Assembly: GCA_947490345.1 (NCBI GenBank)
Contig: CANLGL010000027.1
Coordinates: 1-63,166, forward strand
DNA from: Deltaproteobacteria bacterium
GTDB taxonomy: Bacteria; Myxococcota_A; UBA796; SXON01
DNA: 63,166 nt
Direction of reading: 5' to 3'
A program made the position numbers and the translations under genes. A model generated the notes under the pieces. That model searched no databases, was not told the DNA's origin, and saw only the letters and a list, made by a program, of their open reading frames with translations. Positions 54,259-63,105 of the stretch are shown one piece after another (the first letter of the stretch is position 1; each line of letters opens with the position of its first letter).

Positions 54259-55158
54259 ATGCTCACCTGGACGCCCGCCGGCGCCGTACAACACCCCCAA
54301 GCGCTGCAGATACGCGTGCAGCGGAGCTACCCCGGTCGGGTACGCGCCGGTGCGCCGGTGCCGACACGGTCGATGCCCACCGCCGAGGTCCGGGCCAATT
54401 TGGAGTGGTTCACCGCCGCCAGTACCCGCGGACGCCCGGTGAACAGCGTCGTGCTCAGTGGCGTTGGCGCTGCCTCCCGCCCCGACCTCGCGGAGCTGGC
54501 AGCGTGCGCGCGGGAACGCGGCGTTGAGCGCATCACGCTGCACGCGGGCGTGGAGGATCTCGACGGGCTCAGCGTGCAACGCATCCCCGTCGACACCCTG
54601 GTGCTGCCGCTTCAGGTGGGGGAGTCGGGCGCCAACCTTGCCGCCGCCGCGCGCGTCCTCGCCGCAGCCCGCGCGGCAGGGCTCAACACGGTCGCGACGA
54701 CGCAGTTGGTGAGCTCGGCGCTCGCCAGCCTCGGGGGTGCGGTGCAGGTTGTGCTCGCGACAGGCGTAGGCTCCATGACCCTGAGCTACCCCTTTCCCAT
54801 CGACGGGGCGGCCTCGGGCGACGCGCCGCCGCCCGCCCGCGCTCTCTCGGTGCTGCGCGACGTCGTTCCCCGCTTGCAGGAAGGGGGCGTGCGGGTCGCC
54901 ATCCGCGGGCTGCCGGCCTGCTTGCTCGGCGAGTTCGCGGCGCTCGGCGGGAAGACCGGCAACCGCTGGTACGTCGACGCGGACCATCAGTTGGGCAAGG
55001 CGCTCCTGTTCTTTCCGGACGTCGTCGCGTTCCACAAGAACGAGGAGTGTCGCTTCTGCAGTTTGAACGAACGCTGTGATGGCTGGTTCGCCACCTATCT
55101 GCGCCGGCCCGCGTTCGGGCGCCTGCGGGCGGTCGAGGCGCTGCCGTCGCCGTCGTGA
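54259..55158 (+). CDS. Radical-SAM-like protein without the N-terminal cluster cysteines
   Basis: ATG 54259 gives 299 aa. The order LQIRVQRSYPGRVR, PTAEVRANLEWFTA, NSVVLSGVGAASRPDLAEL and VERITLHAGVEDLDGL follows the first strands and helices of a radical SAM barrel, but the place of CxxxCxxC is YPGRVRAGAP with no Cys. A C-terminal cluster C264-x2-C267-x5-C273 (ECRFCSLNERCDGW) resembles the auxiliary-cluster region of SPASM/twitch proteins. It may bind only the C-terminal cluster or be a pseudoenzyme. GTGA overlap with the GT9 gene suggests a role in glycan or peptide modification. The strand choice is clear. Confidence 0.7.
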   Translation: MLTWTPAGAVQHPQALQIRVQRSYPGRVRAGAPVPTRSMPTAEVRANLEWFTAASTRGRPVNSVVLSGVGAASRPDLAELAACARERGVERITLHAGVEDLDGLSVQRIPVDTLVLPLQVGESGANLAAAARVLAAARAAGLNTVATTQLVSSALASLGGAVQVVLATGVGSMTLSYPFPIDGAASGDAPPPARALSVLRDVVPRLQEGGVRVAIRGLPACLLGEFAALGGKTGNRWYVDADHQLGKALLFFPDVVAFHKNEECRFCSLNERCDGWFATYLRRPAFGRLRAVEALPSPS

Positions 55159-55946
55159 GCGAAGCGGGACCGATCCTCTTTGTTCGTGGGGGTGCCCTGG
55201 GCGACTTCGTGCTCACGTTGCCGGTCCTGGCGGCGTGCTTCGCGACCGGGCGGCCTGTGCATGTGGCGTGTGCGTCGCGACATGTCCCCCTCGTGCTGGC
55301 CTGCGGCGCGCCGGAGCGCATCTGGGACATCGAAGCCATCGAGGCAATGTGGATGTTCGGTGGTCTCGATCCGGTGGGGTTCGCGGAGGCGGTCGTGTTT
55401 GCCGAGGGGCGGGCGCACCTGCCCGTCCAGCGTTGCCACGTCGTCGCGGCGCGGCCGCCGCCCGGCGTGTTGGCCTGGGCCCATTTTGCCTCGGTCTTGC
55501 CAGCTGGGTTTCCGGTGGCTGACCCGAAGCTGCGCCTCAGGGCGCTGCCGCTCCGAGGGGATCGCCCGATTGTCCTGGCGCCGGGCGCCAGCGATACGAG
55601 GCGGAGCTGGCCGCTGTCTCGGTGGCTGGACCTGCGCGACCGACTCGCCCCGAGGCACCCCGTCGTCTTGGTCGGCGGACCGTTGGAGGCTTGGGCGGAC
55701 TACCGCCCCGGGCTGGAGGAGCTGTGCGCTCTCGGGGCCTCGGCTGGGGCGTGGCTCGGTCCGGACAGCGGCCCTACCCATCTCGCCGCCCGCTTTGGCG
55801 CCCCAACCTTTGCGGTCTTTCCCGCCGACGACCACACCTGGGCGCCCGCCGGTGCGACGGTTTTGGCGTGGGGAGTGGGGGAGGAGGAGTTGGTGCGGGT
55901 GTTGTTGAGGGCTGCTGGCGGGTCGGCCCGCGAGCGAATGGCGTAG
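55155..55946 (+). CDS. GT9-family (heptosyltransferase-like) glycosyltransferase
   Basis: A 263-aa protein from GTG 55155. The N-terminus ILFVRGGALGDFVLTLPVL is the GT9 signature. The C-terminal half has PIVLAPGASDTRRSWPLSRW, VVLVGGP and GPDSGPTHLAARFGAPTFAVF, the ADP-heptose-binding region of LPS heptosyltransferases. Shorter than WaaC/WaaF (about 320-350) with a compressed middle. Likely cytoplasmic-face LPS or glycolipid assembly. Coupled to the upstream radical-SAM-like gene. Confidence 0.9.
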   Translation: MSEAGPILFVRGGALGDFVLTLPVLAACFATGRPVHVACASRHVPLVLACGAPERIWDIEAIEAMWMFGGLDPVGFAEAVVFAEGRAHLPVQRCHVVAARPPPGVLAWAHFASVLPAGFPVADPKLRLRALPLRGDRPIVLAPGASDTRRSWPLSRWLDLRDRLAPRHPVVLVGGPLEAWADYRPGLEELCALGASAGAWLGPDSGPTHLAARFGAPTFAVFPADDHTWAPAGATVLAWGVGEEELVRVLLRAAGGSARERMA

Positions 55947-55973
55947 AATCGCATAGACTGTGCAGGAGCCTTC

Positions 55974-56342
55974 ATGCTTCTCTTTTTCACATCCGCGCCG
56001 GCGGGTGACCTCACGCCCGACGACGCGGCAAGTCAACTCCTTCCGGCCGAGGTCGTGGACTTGAGACGCTTCGACGTGCGAGATGACCTCGACGCGGAGG
56101 CAGCCCTAACGGAGCAGCTGGTCATCCTCCAACGCGCCGAGGCGCCAAAGGACGCCGAGGCGCGAAAGGACGCCGAGCTTCCTGCGAGCGATCCCTACCA
56201 CGTCGCCGAGAAGCGCCGGACCGCAGAGTTCGCGGGGAAGGTAGCGGGGTTGGTGGCACTCACTTTTGCCCTGGGCCGGTTCGCTTGGCTGGTGAGGGTC
56301 ACGTTGTGGGGCACCCCAGGCGCCGTCGACCGCGACTCATAA
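55974..56342 (+). CDS. Small protein with C-terminal membrane segment
   Basis: A 122-aa protein from ATG 55974. An N-terminal signal-like stretch (MLLFFTSAPAG) is weak. The middle is charged with an EAPKDAEARKDAELP near-repeat and probable helix. A hydrophobic segment near 87-112 (VAGLVALTFALGRFAWLVRVTLW) should span the membrane. No family recognised. It follows the GT9 gene by 27 bp and converges on the Ig lipoprotein gene. Confidence 0.5.
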   Translation: MLLFFTSAPAGDLTPDDAASQLLPAEVVDLRRFDVRDDLDAEAALTEQLVILQRAEAPKDAEARKDAELPASDPYHVAEKRRTAEFAGKVAGLVALTFALGRFAWLVRVTLWGTPGAVDRDS

Positions 56343-56379
56343 ACGCCCCCGACTCTCAAGGCGGCGCCGGTGCGCTTCA

Positions 56380-59220
56380 TCAGTTACAAACCACCTTCCA
56401 GCGTTGTTGCCACCCCACGGTGGTGCTGGGCAGGCCCCGCACGTCGTAGCCTGGTTTGTCGGCGCGGGGGTCGTCGAAGGTCGCGATGCCGACGGTGCGG
56501 GCGGTGCTGTCGAGGTAGATCGACGGCCCGGACATGTCCCCGAGCCCCGTGGAGTTCTGGAAGCCCAGGTAGTACGTCGTCGCCGCGCTCATGGTCACCG
56601 ACAACGCGGTGGCGTGCCCGAGCCAGCAGTCGTTGCAATACCCGTAGGTGGCGTAGGTCGAATAGTCCAGGACCGTGCCGGCGGAGTTCATCACGTAGAA
56701 GGACCCGTTGATGCTGGTATCCGCTGAAGAGTGCTGGTAGAAGGCGAGCGTCGGGTTGTCACAGTCCGAGGTCAGCACGATACGCGAGGCCACACGACCG
56801 CCGCTGTTGAGCGCGGACCACTCGCCGTGCGAGTACCCGTCCACCGTGTCCGTGGCCGACATCTCGATGCTCCCAGTGTAGGCGGAGCTCGTGGTGGTGA
56901 CACTCGCTGTGGCCGCGCTCCCATCGTCGTCGCCGTCGTTCGGCGTGGCCGTGCAGACCCAGGCCTCGGTGTCGCCAACGTCGGTGCCGTCAACGGTGTC
57001 GCCCGGCCAGGTCGTGGTCGTCGCGGCGGTGTAGTCGACGCCGTCGACGGTCCAGCTCATCGTGTAGCTGACCGGGTCGCCGTCGGCATCGGCGCTGACG
57101 ACGTCCACGCCGCAGCCCAGGTCGTCCCCGGCGGTGGCGCCGCTGGGTGTGACGCTCACGCTCGGGGCGCCTGGCGGCGTGTTCTCGACGGTCAGGCTGG
57201 TCGACAGTGCGCCGGTGGACGCCACCCCGTCGGACGCGATGGCCTGGACGATGACCACCTCGTCCTTGTCGAACCAGACGGAGCCGTCGAGCGTCGAGAG
57301 GGTGCCCGACTGCACGAGCACGCCATCCACGTACCAGTCGTAGCTGACGCTCACGGCATCGCCGTCGGCGTCGGCCGTGGTCGCGGTCGCGGAGACGATG
57401 TCGTCGGTGCGGGCGGTGCTCGGGGAGAGCGACACGCTGACCGTGGGCGGGGTGTTGGTGATGGTATCGCTGGCGCTGGCGCTCACCACGCCGCCGTCGC
57501 CGTCGTCGGCGGTCACGGTGCAGCTCAGCACGTCGCCGGTCACGTCGGCAGCACTCACGACGTAGGTTGAGCCTGTGGAGCCATCGCTCCAGCTGGTGCT
57601 CAGGGTCACGACGTCGCCGTCGACATCGGTTGCACTGGCTGCGCAGGTGACGGTGTCCCCGAAGTGGGGTCCGCTGGGCGCGAGCGTGGGGCCGCTCAGC
57701 GTGGGCGCGGTGTTGGCGACGGTGAGCGACGCCTCGCCTGGGGCGCCGTCGCCGGTGCCGTCGTTGGGGGTGACGACCACGCGCCAGAGCTCGTGCTTGG
57801 TGGTGGCGCTCGCCGGCAGGATGGCGCTGGTAGACGCGGTGGAGGCCACGCCGTCGACGCTCCAGGCGTAGGCATAGCTGACCGTTCCGGAGCCGTCGGG
57901 GTCGGTCGAGCCGCTGGCCATCGCGGTGAGCGCGTCCTCGGTGCCGGCCGGGTCGGGGACCAACGCGACCGTGGGCGCGGTGGGCAGCGCATTCACCGTA
58001 AGGCTCAGGCTGCGGATCGTGTACAGCCCGTCGGTGTCGGTGGCGGTCACCGAGATGAGGTGGTCGCCCGCCGACAAGCTGCTGCTGCGAAAGCCCACCA
58101 CCCCCGAGGAGTCGGCGCCCGCGGTGCTGAAGCCGCCGTCCACATCGCTCACCCAGCTGAGCGCCACCGCGGTGGGGGCGTCCTCGGTATCGGAGACGGT
58201 CGCGGAGAACTCGATGGCATCGCCCTCGTTGACGGTGCTGCCGTCGATCGGCGACTCCAGCGTCAGCGACGGCGCGGTCCCCACCGTGACGTACACGCTC
58301 GTGGTGCAGGGGGTGGCCGTGTCGTCGGTCGCCGTGAGCGTGACGAGGTGGGTACCGAGCGTCAGATCGCTCCACGCGAAGCGCACGAGCCCGGAGGAGT
58401 CGGGCGTGCTCCGGTCCAGCTCGCCGTCGAGGTTGCTGGTCCAGCGCACGTCGAGCTGGTCGACGGGGATGTCGGCGTCGCCCACGAGGCCCTCGAAGCG
58501 CACCTCGCTGCCCTGCGCGCCCGCGCTGCCGTCAACCGGGGAGCTGATGCTGCAGCTCGGCGCGGAGTTGGCCGGCCCCACGGTCACAACCATGCTGTCG
58601 ACCGCTTCCTTGCCGGTGGTGTCGACGACGTGGAGGCGCAGCACGTGCTCGCCCTCGGCCAACCGGCCGTAGCCCTCGATGGTGCCGTCGGCGCCCACCG
58701 ACACCCCCACCCCGAGCTCGCCCAGCTCCTCGGTCTCCCAGTTGACCAGGAGCAGATCGACCGGGTCTTCGGCGTCGCCGATGGTGCCGGTGAACGGGAG
58801 GATCTGGTCGGTGTAGTAGCGCCCGTCGGCGGTGGGCGTGAGGATCGCGGCGCTCGGCGCGTCCGTGGGCTGGATGCTGAGGGTGACCTCGCCGGTGCCG
58901 CGGCCCCCGTGAGGGTCCGTCACGTCCAAAACCACTCGGCCCGCGCCCGGCGTGAAGATGTGATCGCAGAGCACCACCCCGGCAGCGTCGGGGAGGGCCC
59001 CGGCGCAGACCTCGACGCCGTCCACGAGCCAGGCCACGCCGAGGGTGTCGACCGCGTCATCGCCGTCGCCGACCACCCCGCGGAGCGTCACCACGTAGCC
59101 TTCACGCACGGTGTCGCCGTCGCGGTGCGAGCTCAGCGCTGCGGTAGGCTCGTCGTTGTGTTGGGTGACGCCTGCGTCGGAGCAGGCGGCGAGGAGAAGC
59201 AGGAGGGTGAGGCGCGGCAT
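56380..59220 (-). CDS. Multi-Ig/PKD-domain lipoprotein
   Basis: ATG 59220 gives 946 aa beginning [17 protein letters not shown], lipobox AAC. About eight Ig/PKD-like modules follow, several with the motif [20 protein letters not shown] or [19 protein letters not shown], each about 90 residues, as in the N-terminal part of the 51371-54190 protein. The C-terminal about 150 residues are a beta-sandwich-like module ([20 protein letters not shown]). The frame continues 27 codons upstream without signal sequence. Surface or periplasmic structural role inferred. It is divergent from the mutase gene with 37 bp between starts. Confidence 0.8.
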   Translation of the reverse strand: MPRLTLLLLLAACSDAGVTQHNDEPTAALSSHRDGDTVREGYVVTLRGVVGDGDDAVDTLGVAWLVDGVEVCAGALPDAAGVVLCDHIFTPGAGRVVLDVTDPHGGRGTGEVTLSIQPTDAPSAAILTPTADGRYYTDQILPFTGTIGDAEDPVDLLLVNWETEELGELGVGVSVGADGTIEGYGRLAEGEHVLRLHVVDTTGKEAVDSMVVTVGPANSAPSCSISSPVDGSAGAQGSEVRFEGLVGDADIPVDQLDVRWTSNLDGELDRSTPDSSGLVRFAWSDLTLGTHLVTLTATDDTATPCTTSVYVTVGTAPSLTLESPIDGSTVNEGDAIEFSATVSDTEDAPTAVALSWVSDVDGGFSTAGADSSGVVGFRSSSLSAGDHLISVTATDTDGLYTIRSLSLTVNALPTAPTVALVPDPAGTEDALTAMASGSTDPDGSGTVSYAYAWSVDGVASTASTSAILPASATTKHELWRVVVTPNDGTGDGAPGEASLTVANTAPTLSGPTLAPSGPHFGDTVTCAASATDVDGDVVTLSTSWSDGSTGSTYVVSAADVTGDVLSCTVTADDGDGGVVSASASDTITNTPPTVSVSLSPSTARTDDIVSATATTADADGDAVSVSYDWYVDGVLVQSGTLSTLDGSVWFDKDEVVIVQAIASDGVASTGALSTSLTVENTPPGAPSVSVTPSGATAGDDLGCGVDVVSADADGDPVSYTMSWTVDGVDYTAATTTTWPGDTVDGTDVGDTEAWVCTATPNDGDDDGSAATASVTTTSSAYTGSIEMSATDTVDGYSHGEWSALNSGGRVASRIVLTSDCDNPTLAFYQHSSADTSINGSFYVMNSAGTVLDYSTYATYGYCNDCWLGHATALSVTMSAATTYYLGFQNSTGLGDMSGPSIYLDSTARTVGIATFDDPRADKPGYDVRGLPSTTVGWQQRWKVVCN

Positions 59221-59257
59221 CTGCGCTCCGGGGGCAGGAAGCGTTAACCGGCCCACC

Positions 59258-60760
59258 ATGTCGATCGAGCGTCCCGGCCAGTTCCCGTACACCCGCGGCA
59301 TCCACCCGACGATGTACCAGGGTCGGCTGTGGACGATGCGTCAATACGCGGGTTTCGGCGATGCGGCGGACACCAATCGTCGCTTCAAGTATCTGCTCGA
59401 AAAAGGCCAGACGGGGCTGAGCTGCGCCTTCGATCTGCCCACACAGATGGGCTACGACAGCGACCACGCCATGGCGCTGGGCGAGGTCGGCAAGGTCGGC
59501 GTGGCCATCAGCTCCGTCGAGGACATGGGCACGCTCCTCGACGGGTTGCCGCTCGGTGACGTGAGCACGTCGATGACCATCAACGCCACGGCCGGCACGC
59601 TCTTGGCGTTCTACACCGCCGTCGCTCGTGCGCGCGGGGTGCCGTCAACCGCCTTGCGCGGCACCATCCAGAACGACGTGCTCAAGGAGTACATCGCCCG
59701 CGGCACCTACATCTACCCGCCGCGGGCCAGCATGCGGCTGATCACGGACATCTTCGCCTGGTGCGGGGAGCACACGCCCCAATGGAACACGATCTCGATC
59801 AGCGGGTACCACATTCGTGAGGCGGGGAGCACCGCCGCGCAGGAGGTGGCGTTTACCCTGGCGGATGGCATTGCCTATGTGGAGGCGGCGTCGGCGGCCG
59901 GTCTGGCGGTGGACACCTTCGCGCCGCGATTGTCGTTCTTCTTCAACGCCCACAACGATTTTCTGGAGGAGGTCGCGAAGTACCGGGCGGCTCGGCGCAT
60001 GTGGGCCCAAATCATGCGGGACCGGTTCGGCTCGAAGGACCCGAAGTCGCAGACCCTGCGCTTTCACACCCAGACCGCCGGAAGCACCCTCACCGCGCAA
60101 CAGGTGGACAACAACGTCGTCCGCGTGACCCTGCAAGCCCTCGCGGCGGTGATGGGGGGCACCCAGTCCTTGCACACCAACGGAAGGGACGAAGCGCTCG
60201 CCCTGCCAAGTGAAGCCAGCGCCCGTCTGGCACTTCGCACCCAGCAGGTGATCGCCCTGGAGTCGGGCGTGTCCCAGCACCCCGATCCCTTCGGCGGCAG
60301 CTACGTCGTGGAGGAGTTGACCGATCGTCTGCAGCATGAGGCCACCCGCCTGATCGGCGAGATCGATTCTTTCGGAGGGATGGTTGCCGCCATCGAGCGT
60401 GGTTTCCCCCAGCGTGAAATCCAGGACAGCGCCTGGCGGGCGCAGCGCGACGTCGAAGACAAAAGGGCGATCGTGGTCGGCGTGAACCAATACGTCGAAG
60501 AAGAGGCGAAGGTGGAGGGATTGTTGCGCGTTGATCGGGCGCTGGAGCGGGCCCAGGTTGAGCGGCTGCGCCGGTTCCGCGACGCGCGAGACCAAGGCGC
60601 GGTCACCGACGCGCTCGATGCGCTGCAGCAGGCCGCGGCGGGCGAGGAAAACACGATGCCGCGCGTGCTGGCGGCGGTAGAGGCCAAGGCGACCCTCGGC
60701 GAGGTCGCCGATCGCCTCCGGGCCGTATTCGGCGTGTATCAGCAGAGTGTGGTCGTCTAG
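59258..60760 (+). CDS. Methylmalonyl-CoA mutase, large (catalytic) subunit, N-terminally short
   Basis: ATG 59258 gives 500 aa. [76 protein letters not shown] and [13 protein letters not shown] are barrel signatures of acyl-CoA mutases. Tyr30 and Arg160 stand where methylmalonyl-CoA mutases have Tyr89/Arg207 rather than the Phe/Gln of isobutyryl-CoA mutases. There is no B12-binding domain, so a separate small subunit is needed. The usual about 45-50 residues before the PYTRGI segment are missing. It isomerises methylmalonyl-CoA and succinyl-CoA and depends on B12; cobS in this window is in line with that. Monocistronic. Confidence 0.9.
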   Translation: MSIERPGQFPYTRGIHPTMYQGRLWTMRQYAGFGDAADTNRRFKYLLEKGQTGLSCAFDLPTQMGYDSDHAMALGEVGKVGVAISSVEDMGTLLDGLPLGDVSTSMTINATAGTLLAFYTAVARARGVPSTALRGTIQNDVLKEYIARGTYIYPPRASMRLITDIFAWCGEHTPQWNTISISGYHIREAGSTAAQEVAFTLADGIAYVEAASAAGLAVDTFAPRLSFFFNAHNDFLEEVAKYRAARRMWAQIMRDRFGSKDPKSQTLRFHTQTAGSTLTAQQVDNNVVRVTLQALAAVMGGTQSLHTNGRDEALALPSEASARLALRTQQVIALESGVSQHPDPFGGSYVVEELTDRLQHEATRLIGEIDSFGGMVAAIERGFPQREIQDSAWRAQRDVEDKRAIVVGVNQYVEEEAKVEGLLRVDRALERAQVERLRRFRDARDQGAVTDALDALQQAAAGEENTMPRVLAAVEAKATLGEVADRLRAVFGVYQQSVVV

Positions 60761-60839
60761 CATACAGGGGTCCCGACCAACCTGCGCCTGATGGCCTATG
60801 GTCGGCTGGCCCAGGTTCGGTTTCTGAGGTGTGCTGCTA

Positions 60840-61247
60840 TCAAGCTAGGCTCGCCGCCCCGCCTCGTCCACTTTCCGGCATAGGAGGAGGAAGTGGGCGA
60901 GTCGCTCGTCGTCGCTGCCGCGCCAGCGCAAGACCGTGCAGCGGGATGGAGTCGAAGAACAGGTCGATCCGGACACGGTGGACGTAGCCGATGGCGTCGA
61001 AGCGTTCGCGTGCCAGGACGAGCGCCGCTTCGATGTCGATGTCCATTCCAGCGCCCTGAAGCACCGTCAACGCCTCGCCCCCTGCGTCTGGCGTCATGAA
61101 CAGGTTGATGTCGACGTCCTTTGTCGACCGCGGTTCGGCGGCGTACGCAAGGGCGATCGACCCGCCAATCGCGTACTTCAGCCCGCGCGCCTCCAAGCAG
61201 CGCGCCAACTCTTGCGCCACCCGGTAGGTGGGAAACGCCACGTTCAC
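60840..61247 (-). CDS. Nucleotidyltransferase-fold protein (AbiEii/MNT-like), truncated
   Basis: GTG 61247 gives 135 aa. The N-terminal two thirds fit a minimal nucleotidyltransferase: RGLKYAIGGSIALAYAAEPRSTKDVDINLF (read as short pieces GGSIALA and TKDVDINLF) with the GG/S and DxD motif and a third Asp in RVRIDLFFDS. After SIPLHG the frame turns Arg/Pro-rich, while another frame (60846-60930) reads as sensible protein, GSDDERLAHFLLLCRKVDE, to a stop at 60846. A frameshift or deletion fused two pieces. Family members are often antitoxins or resistance enzymes. GTGA-coupled to the upstream gene. Confidence 0.6.
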   Translation of the reverse strand: MNVAFPTYRVAQELARCLEARGLKYAIGGSIALAYAAEPRSTKDVDINLFMTPDAGGEALTVLQGAGMDIDIEAALVLARERFDAIGYVHRVRIDLFFDSIPLHGLALARQRRRATRPLPPPMPESGRGGAASLA

Positions 61248-61507
61248 TGCGCCTCGGGGTGGAATCGCCGGACGACCTCGAGCCAGCGGACGCGCCCGTC
61301 CAGGTCGTCCGGACGGGGGCGGCGGCGCACCTCGTCCCCATCGGGGCGCGAGGCGAGCACGGCATCGGCGAGCGTCATCAGATCCGCGAGGGCCTCGCCG
61401 CGCTGCACATCGGTGGCGTCGCGCCACGGCAGCGCCTGCTCCCACACGGCTGCCGAACGGAGTCGTTCGGCCTCGTCGGGATCGGGCTTGGCAAGTAGGC
61501 GGTTCAC
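61244..61507 (-). CDS. Small hypothetical protein coupled to the nucleotidyltransferase
   Basis: An 87-aa soluble, Arg/Asp-rich helical protein starting at ATG 61507. Features include MNRLLAKPDPDEAERLRSAA and DDLDGRVRWLEVVRRFHPE. No family recognised. It overlaps the nucleotidyltransferase start by 4 nt, giving a two-gene unit with small-size partner of the sort seen in toxin-antitoxin pairs. That role is only an inference. Confidence 0.5.
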   Translation of the reverse strand: MNRLLAKPDPDEAERLRSAAVWEQALPWRDATDVQRGEALADLMTLADAVLASRPDGDEVRRRPRPDDLDGRVRWLEVVRRFHPEAQ

Positions 61508-61567
61508 CTGAGGAGCATAGCCGCGACGCTAGCGCTCCGGTCTTCGCGGCACGAAATGTGCCCCGAA

Positions 61568-61611
61568 ACCGAAGCCCACGGAAGCCGCCGCGCCGGGTTG
61601 GGCGCTTCGGT
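61568..61611 (-). terminator. Possible terminator hairpin after the 27-aa-repeat lipoprotein gene
   Basis: An 8-bp inverted repeat ACCGAAGC (61568-61575) / GCTTCGGT (61604-61611) lies 6 nt past the stop at 61617 on the minus strand. The loop is long (28 nt) and itself GC-rich, and the downstream run is TTTCGGGG instead of poly-T, so it is not a standard Rho-independent terminator. Confidence 0.3.
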
Positions 61612-61616
61612 CTCCT

Positions 61617-62549
61617 TCAACAGGCCTCGTCGTCGGCGTAGGTGACGCGGGCGTCCACGGTCCCGTCGGCGTTGCTGTCGGACGCCACCATCACCAGGTT
61701 TCTGTCGGCGTCGTAGGTGTAGGTGGTGCGGTCATCCACCGTCCCGTCGGCGTGGTTGTCGTACTCCAGCGTCAGTAGATTTCCGTCGGCGTCGAGGGTG
61801 AAGGTGGCGCGCAGGTCGAGCGTCCCGTCGGCGTCGTAGTCGTATTCCGCCGTCAGCGGCCTGCCGTCGGCGTCGTAGGTGTAGGTGTAGCGGCCGTTCA
61901 CCGTCCCGTCGGCGTCGTAGTCGTATTCCGCCGTAAGCAGGTTTCCGTCGGCGTCGTAGGTGAGGGTGGAGCGGTAGTCCACGGTCCCGTCGGCGTCGTC
62001 GTCGTACTCCAACGTCAGCAGATTTCCGTTGGCGTCGTAGGTGAGGGTGGAGCGGTCGTCCGCGGTCCCATCGGCGTCGTCGTCGTACTCCTCGGTCACC
62101 AGTTTGCCGTCGGCGTCGTAGGTGCTGGTGGTGCGGTCGTCCACCGTCCCAGCGGCGGCGCGGTCGTACTCCTCGGTCACCAGGTTGCCGTCGGCGTCGT
62201 AGGTGTGGGTGGTGCGGGCGTCCACGGTCCCATCGGCGTCGCGGTCGTACTCCACGGTCACCAGGTTGCCGCCGGCGTCGTAGGTGTGGGTGGTGCGGGC
62301 GTCCACCATCCCGTCGCCGTTGGTGTCGTACTCTGCGGTCACCAGGTTTCCGTCGGCGTCGTAGGCGTAGGTCTCGCGCGCGTCCACGGTCCCGTCGGCG
62401 TCGTTGTCGTACTCCGCCACCGTCATCGGAAGGCAATCGTCGAGGTCCTCGGTGCCGTCGCCCCCGCCGGTTTCCGTGGCGCCGTCGGTGGCGCTGTCGC
62501 ATCCAGCGCAGGCGACGAGAAAAAGGAGCGCGGCGAGTCGTCGACCCAT
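61617..62549 (-). CDS. Lipoprotein made of 27-aa YD-type Asp-rich tandem repeats
   Basis: A 310-aa protein starting at ATG 62549 with MGRRLAALLFLVACAGCDS, lipobox CAGC (or LVAC). After a Gly/Glu/Thr linker, nine full 27-residue units run from residue 46 to 288 and a partial tenth ends in DDEAC. The unit reads EYDxDADGTVDxRxTxTYDADGNLVTx. Each unit has a DxDxDG-like loop (possible Ca binding) plus a YDADGNL motif like RHS/YD repeats and EF-hand-type thrombospondin loops. Expected to be exposed on the outer surface. Both Cys at the end may be functional. Monocistronic. Confidence 0.8.
   Translation of the reverse strand: MGRRLAALLFLVACAGCDSATDGATETGGGDGTEDLDDCLPMTVAEYDNDADGTVDARETYAYDADGNLVTAEYDTNGDGMVDARTTHTYDAGGNLVTVEYDRDADGTVDARTTHTYDADGNLVTEEYDRAAAGTVDDRTTSTYDADGKLVTEEYDDDADGTADDRSTLTYDANGNLLTLEYDDDADGTVDYRSTLTYDADGNLLTAEYDYDADGTVNGRYTYTYDADGRPLTAEYDYDADGTLDLRATFTLDADGNLLTLEYDNHADGTVDDRTTYTYDADRNLVMVASDSNADGTVDARVTYADDEAC
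61686..62414 (-). repeat. Nine 81-bp tandem coding repeats
   Basis: In-frame 81-bp units encode the 27-aa repeats. DNA identity between neighbours is high (repeated GTCGGCGTCGTAGGTG on the plus strand), which suggests recent duplication or gene conversion and makes copy-number change by slippage or recombination likely. Confidence 0.85.
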
Positions 62550-62627
62550 ACGCTCTCTCTACCACGCCGGTATAGATTGCCGCGAATCTTGAGTATGTTG
62601 CGGCCACAACCGGCCGCCCCGCGGATC

Positions 62628-62776
62628 GTGTGAAACGCCCGGCGGCATGGGGACGGAGAGGGGAGAGCGCCGGGCGCGTCGCGCGCCGGAGGCCGGAAAC
62701 CGAAGGTTGGAGGCCGGTGGGAATGGCGCGGTAGGGGGCGAGTCCGCTGCGGCCTCTCCCCCGTTCGCATGATAGT
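62628..62776 (+). repeat. Structured intergenic repeat, copy E
   Basis: Plus orientation: remnant of P0 (GTGAAACGCCCGGCGGCATGGGG), purine entry GGAGAGGGGAGAGCGCC, P1 (62670-62689, 8 pairs with a bulge), linker GGAGGCCGGAAACCGAAGG / TTGGAGGCCGG, GGCGCGGTAGGGGG, and P3 (62734-62762, 11 pairs, two mismatches, loop CTG), then GTTCGCATGATAG. With copies F and P0 modules it occupies the gene-free right end 62550-63166. Confidence 0.82.
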
Positions 62777-62779
62777 TAC

Positions 62780-62990
62780 GCATGCCGTCGCGACGCCAGC
62801 TCACGGAACCATCAAACGCCGTCCCGTTCTGCGGCTGCGGGGATGGGGAGAGCGCCACGTCCCGCCGGGTTATTTACCCGCCGGGCGCCGCAGGCCGGCG
62901 GCTTGCCGGCGGCCGGAGGGAATGGCGCGGTAGGGGAAGGGGCCGGGAAAGTCCGGGCTCTCGCGCCCCTTCCCCCCGTTTCTGGTTGGT
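62780..62990 (+). repeat. Structured intergenic repeat, copy F
   Basis: Plus orientation, directly after copy E: P0-like segment CATGCCGTCGCGACGCCAGC (62781 on), entry GATGGGGAGAGCGCC, P1 (62861-62885, 9 pairs with one C-C mismatch, loop TATTT), linker GCCGCAGGCCGGCGGCTTGCC / GGCCGGAGGG, GGCGCGGTAGGGG, and an enlarged P3 (62933-62943 with 62965-62975, 11 perfect pairs, inner hairpin). No gene seen in 62550-63166. Confidence 0.8.
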
Positions 62991-62994
62991 CATT

Positions 62995-63105
62995 CATGCT
63001 GTCGCGACGCCAGCTCCCAGAGCCATGAAAAACCCAGCGACATGGGCGGTTAAGCATGCCGCGGTTCGCGGCTCCCAAAGCCATGAAACTGCTTCGGCAT
63101 GGGTG
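62995..63105 (+). repeat. Two tandem P0 hairpin modules without the repeat body
   Basis: Module 1 (62995-63045) reads CATGCTGTCGC ... CTCCCAGAGCCATGAAA ... GCGACATGGG; module 2 (63055-63105) reads CATGCCGCGG ... CTCCCAAAGCCATGAAAC ... CGGCATGGGTGA. Both have complementary ends and the conserved core CTCCCARAGCCATGAAA, as in copies A and B. They show that P0 exists separately from the P1-P3 body. I see no gene in 63106-63166. Confidence 0.75.

Noticed and set aside
57664..59247. Plus-strand open frame of 527 codons opposite the Ig lipoprotein
   Set aside because: Gly/Arg/Val-rich antisense of Ig repeats; no signal sequence or family.
60773..60805. CCGACCA/TGGTCGG hairpin as terminator of the mutase gene
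   Set aside because: Loop of 19 nt and no T-run after it; not strong enough to list as a terminator.
61686..62414. 81-bp tandem repeats as a CRISPR array
   Set aside because: Units are in-frame coding repeats with no unique spacers and no cas genes.
61617..62549. RHS/YD-repeat polymorphic toxin
   Set aside because: Far too short for an RHS shell, has a lipobox, and lacks the core-associated and toxin domains.
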